NCBI RefSeq assembly: GCF_029227915.1
Contig: NC_079876.1
Span: forward strand, 34,455,828 to 34,519,827
From: Hydractinia symbiolongicarpus
Lineage: Eukaryota; Cnidaria; Hydrozoa; Anthoathecata; Hydractiniidae
Reading direction: 5' to 3'
Length of the DNA: 64,000 nt
Of this stretch, positions 62,801 through 64,000 are shown piece by piece. A model generated the notes under the pieces. It was not told the DNA's origin. It did no database searches and worked only from the letters and a program-made list of their open reading frames with translations. How positions within the stretch are numbered: the stretch's first letter is position 1; the number at the start of each line of letters is the position of its first letter. The position numbers and the translations under genes were made by a program.

Positions 62801-64000
62801 AACTCAAACGGACAGACACCGTTAGAAAGTCAATGAAATGTAGTTTTTGAAACTGTCGCTATTTCTTCAGCGCGCGATAACGGATAGGATTGGTCCCACA
62901 GTAAAGAATGACTTATTTATCTAAATTTTTAAATGAAGCGCTACCACAGCGCCCAGTGTAATCGCTGAGTTTCGGCAATCATGTCAAATTAAGAAGAATG
63001 TTATTTCTTGGAGTCCAATTGTCTCCTTTATGACATTTATCAGGTGACAGTCCAAAGTTAGTTCAATTAAGTCCCACAGTCAATCGTTTCATAGTTAAAA
63101 GCGATGCAACCTAGTAATATCAGAAAAATATCGCTAAATACATGTTTGTACGAATATGTGACCCAACCGTTGTAACACAAACGGACTGACACCGTTAGAA
63201 AGTCAATGAAATGTAGTTTTTGAAACTGTCGCTATTTCTTCAGCGCGCGATAACGGATAGGATTGGTCCCACAGCAAAGAATGACTTTTTTTATCTTAAT
63301 TCTTTAATGACGCGCTACCACAGAGCCCAGTGTAATCGCTGAGTTTCGGCCCCATGTCAAATTAAGAAAAATGTTATATCTTGGAGTCCAATTGTCTCCT
63401 TTATCACATTTATCAGGTGACAGTCCAAAGTTAGTTCAATTAAGTCCCACAGTCAATCGTTTCATAGTTAAAAGCGATGCAACCTAGTAATATCACAAAA
63501 ATATCGCTAAATACATGTTTCTACGAACATGTGACCTAACCGTTGTAACTCAAACGGACAGACACCGTTAGAAAGTCAATGAAATGTAGTTTTTGAAACT
63601 GTCGCTATTTCTTCAGCGCGCGAAAACGGATAGGATTGGTCCCACAGCAAAGAATGACTTTTTTTATCTTAATTCCTTAATGACGCGCTACCACAGAGCC
63701 CAGTGTAATCGCTGAGTTTCGGCACCATGTCAAATTAAGAAGAATGTTATATCTTGGAGTCCAATTGTCTCCTTTATCACATTTATCAGGTGACAGTCCA
63801 AAGTTAGTTCAATTAAGTCCCACAGTCAATCGTTTCATAGTTAAAAGCGATGCAACCTAGTAATATTAGATAAATATCGCTAAATACATGTTGGTACGAA
63901 TATGTGACCCAAACGTTGTAACTCAAACGGACTGACACCGTTAGGAAGTCAATGAAATGTAGTTTTTGAAACTATTGCTACTTCTTCAGCGCGCGCTAAC
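59840..64000 (+). repeat. Long duplicated block, copy 2 (runs off the window)
   Basis: Carries the markers of copy 1 in the same order: GTACTCTCTGAAACTG (59857), AAGCGGAAACACACC (~60197, one base changed from copy 1), GCGTTGAAACC (61239), the 4-mer markers (GTCAAGTTAAG ~62237) and TAATATTAGATAAATATC (63861). It lacks the monomer present at about 53.24-53.61 kb in copy 1 and has the 4-mer once only. A 1-bp deletion (TGTAATTTTGAAAC near 61351) is private to this copy. Confidence 0.87.

Larger units (their letters stand above)
1..64000. repeat. 373-bp satellite DNA array filling the window
   Basis: The landmark GGCA (in the ...CGGCAATCA/CG... segment) was placed by hand at 4, 377, 750, 1123, 1496, 1869, 2242, 2615 and 2988, which are exact 373-bp steps. 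The same landmarks recur in phase to the last line, giving about 171-172 monomers. Every copy examined is on the same strand and no unrelated sequence interrupts the array. Monomers differ by scattered substitutions and a few small indels, and fall into several subfamilies that mark higher-order repeats. No reading frame exceeds 69 codons in 64 kb, and the few longest exist only because of local indels. Both window ends fall inside a monomer, so the array continues outwards. Seen directly: the repeat and its period. Inferred: a heterochromatic, possibly centromeric location in a eukaryote. The satellite family is not recognised. Confidence 0.98.

Noticed and set aside
1-64000. CRISPR array
   Set aside because: The repeat unit is 373 bp and adjacent units abut without unique spacers. 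There are no short identical repeats separated by variable spacers and no cas-like genes.
1-64000. Known satellites: primate alpha (171 bp), Drosophila 1.688 family (~359 bp), Tribolium ~360-bp satellite
   Set aside because: Period and sequence do not match alpha satellite. For the insect satellites the period differs and I see no sequence I can match with confidence, so no family name is assigned. A database search of one monomer would settle it.
1-64000. Telomeric repeats, rRNA, tRNA or 5S arrays
   Set aside because: No TTAGG/TTAGGG/TTTAGGG runs were seen. GAGTTCCGGCAATC looks faintly like a tRNA B box, but the conserved GGTTCGA core, an A box and a cloverleaf are absent.
1-64000. Transposon or retroelement origin of the monomer
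   Set aside because: No coding remnants, terminal inverted repeats, poly-A tail or target-site duplications are visible. The short inverted repeats (GTAC dyad, A/T tracts) are internal to each monomer.

Overview
The whole 64 kb window is one uninterrupted satellite-DNA array. A monomer of about 373 bp is repeated head to tail roughly 171-172 times. All copies lie in the same orientation, and the array runs off both ends of the window. There is no protein-coding gene, no RNA gene, no transposon and no unique-sequence gap. Monomer 1 is about 36% GC (134 of 373 bases, counted by hand). This kind of array is typical of eukaryotic constitutive heterochromatin (centromeric, pericentromeric or subtelomeric). 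I do not recognise the family and cannot name the organism; an animal or plant is plausible and a prokaryote very unlikely.

Layout. The array is a patchwork of higher-order repeats (HORs), and the number of monomers per HOR changes along the window. In order: a 7-mer (2,611 bp) in two copies at ~0.36-5.59 kb; a duplicated single monomer at ~5.75-6.44 kb; mixed 2-mers and 3-mers (745 and 1,118 bp) at ~6.5-10.05 kb; a 4-mer (1,492 bp) at ~10.35-14.15 kb; a 5-mer (1,865 bp) at ~13.5-17.2 kb; a 16-mer (5,968 bp) in two apparently identical copies at ~17.83-29.75 kb; a mosaic stretch at ~29.76-38.37 kb; a 2-mer (~748 bp) at ~38.4-40.3 kb; an 8-mer (2,967 bp) in two copies at ~39.94-45.79 kb; a run of near-identical single monomers at ~45.5-46.6 kb; a partial 5-mer at ~47.3-50.2 kb; and a ~6 kb block at 52.4-58.4 kb, partly repeated at 59.8-64.0 kb. 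That last block contains its own 4-mer duplication (1,491 bp).

Interpretation. Most blocks occur only two or three times, next to each other. Neighbouring blocks share monomer types, and a few modules recur tens of kb apart. This is the pattern expected from repeated unequal exchange or replication-slippage duplication, plus conversion-like patchworking, in an actively evolving array. Each monomer keeps a recognisable internal map: a dyad centred on GTAC, an alternating CCGTT/AACGG series, a GCGCGC core and an A-tract/T-tract pair. These are candidates for protein binding or recombination, but no function is shown by the sequence alone. An assembly artefact must be excluded for the most nearly identical blocks.
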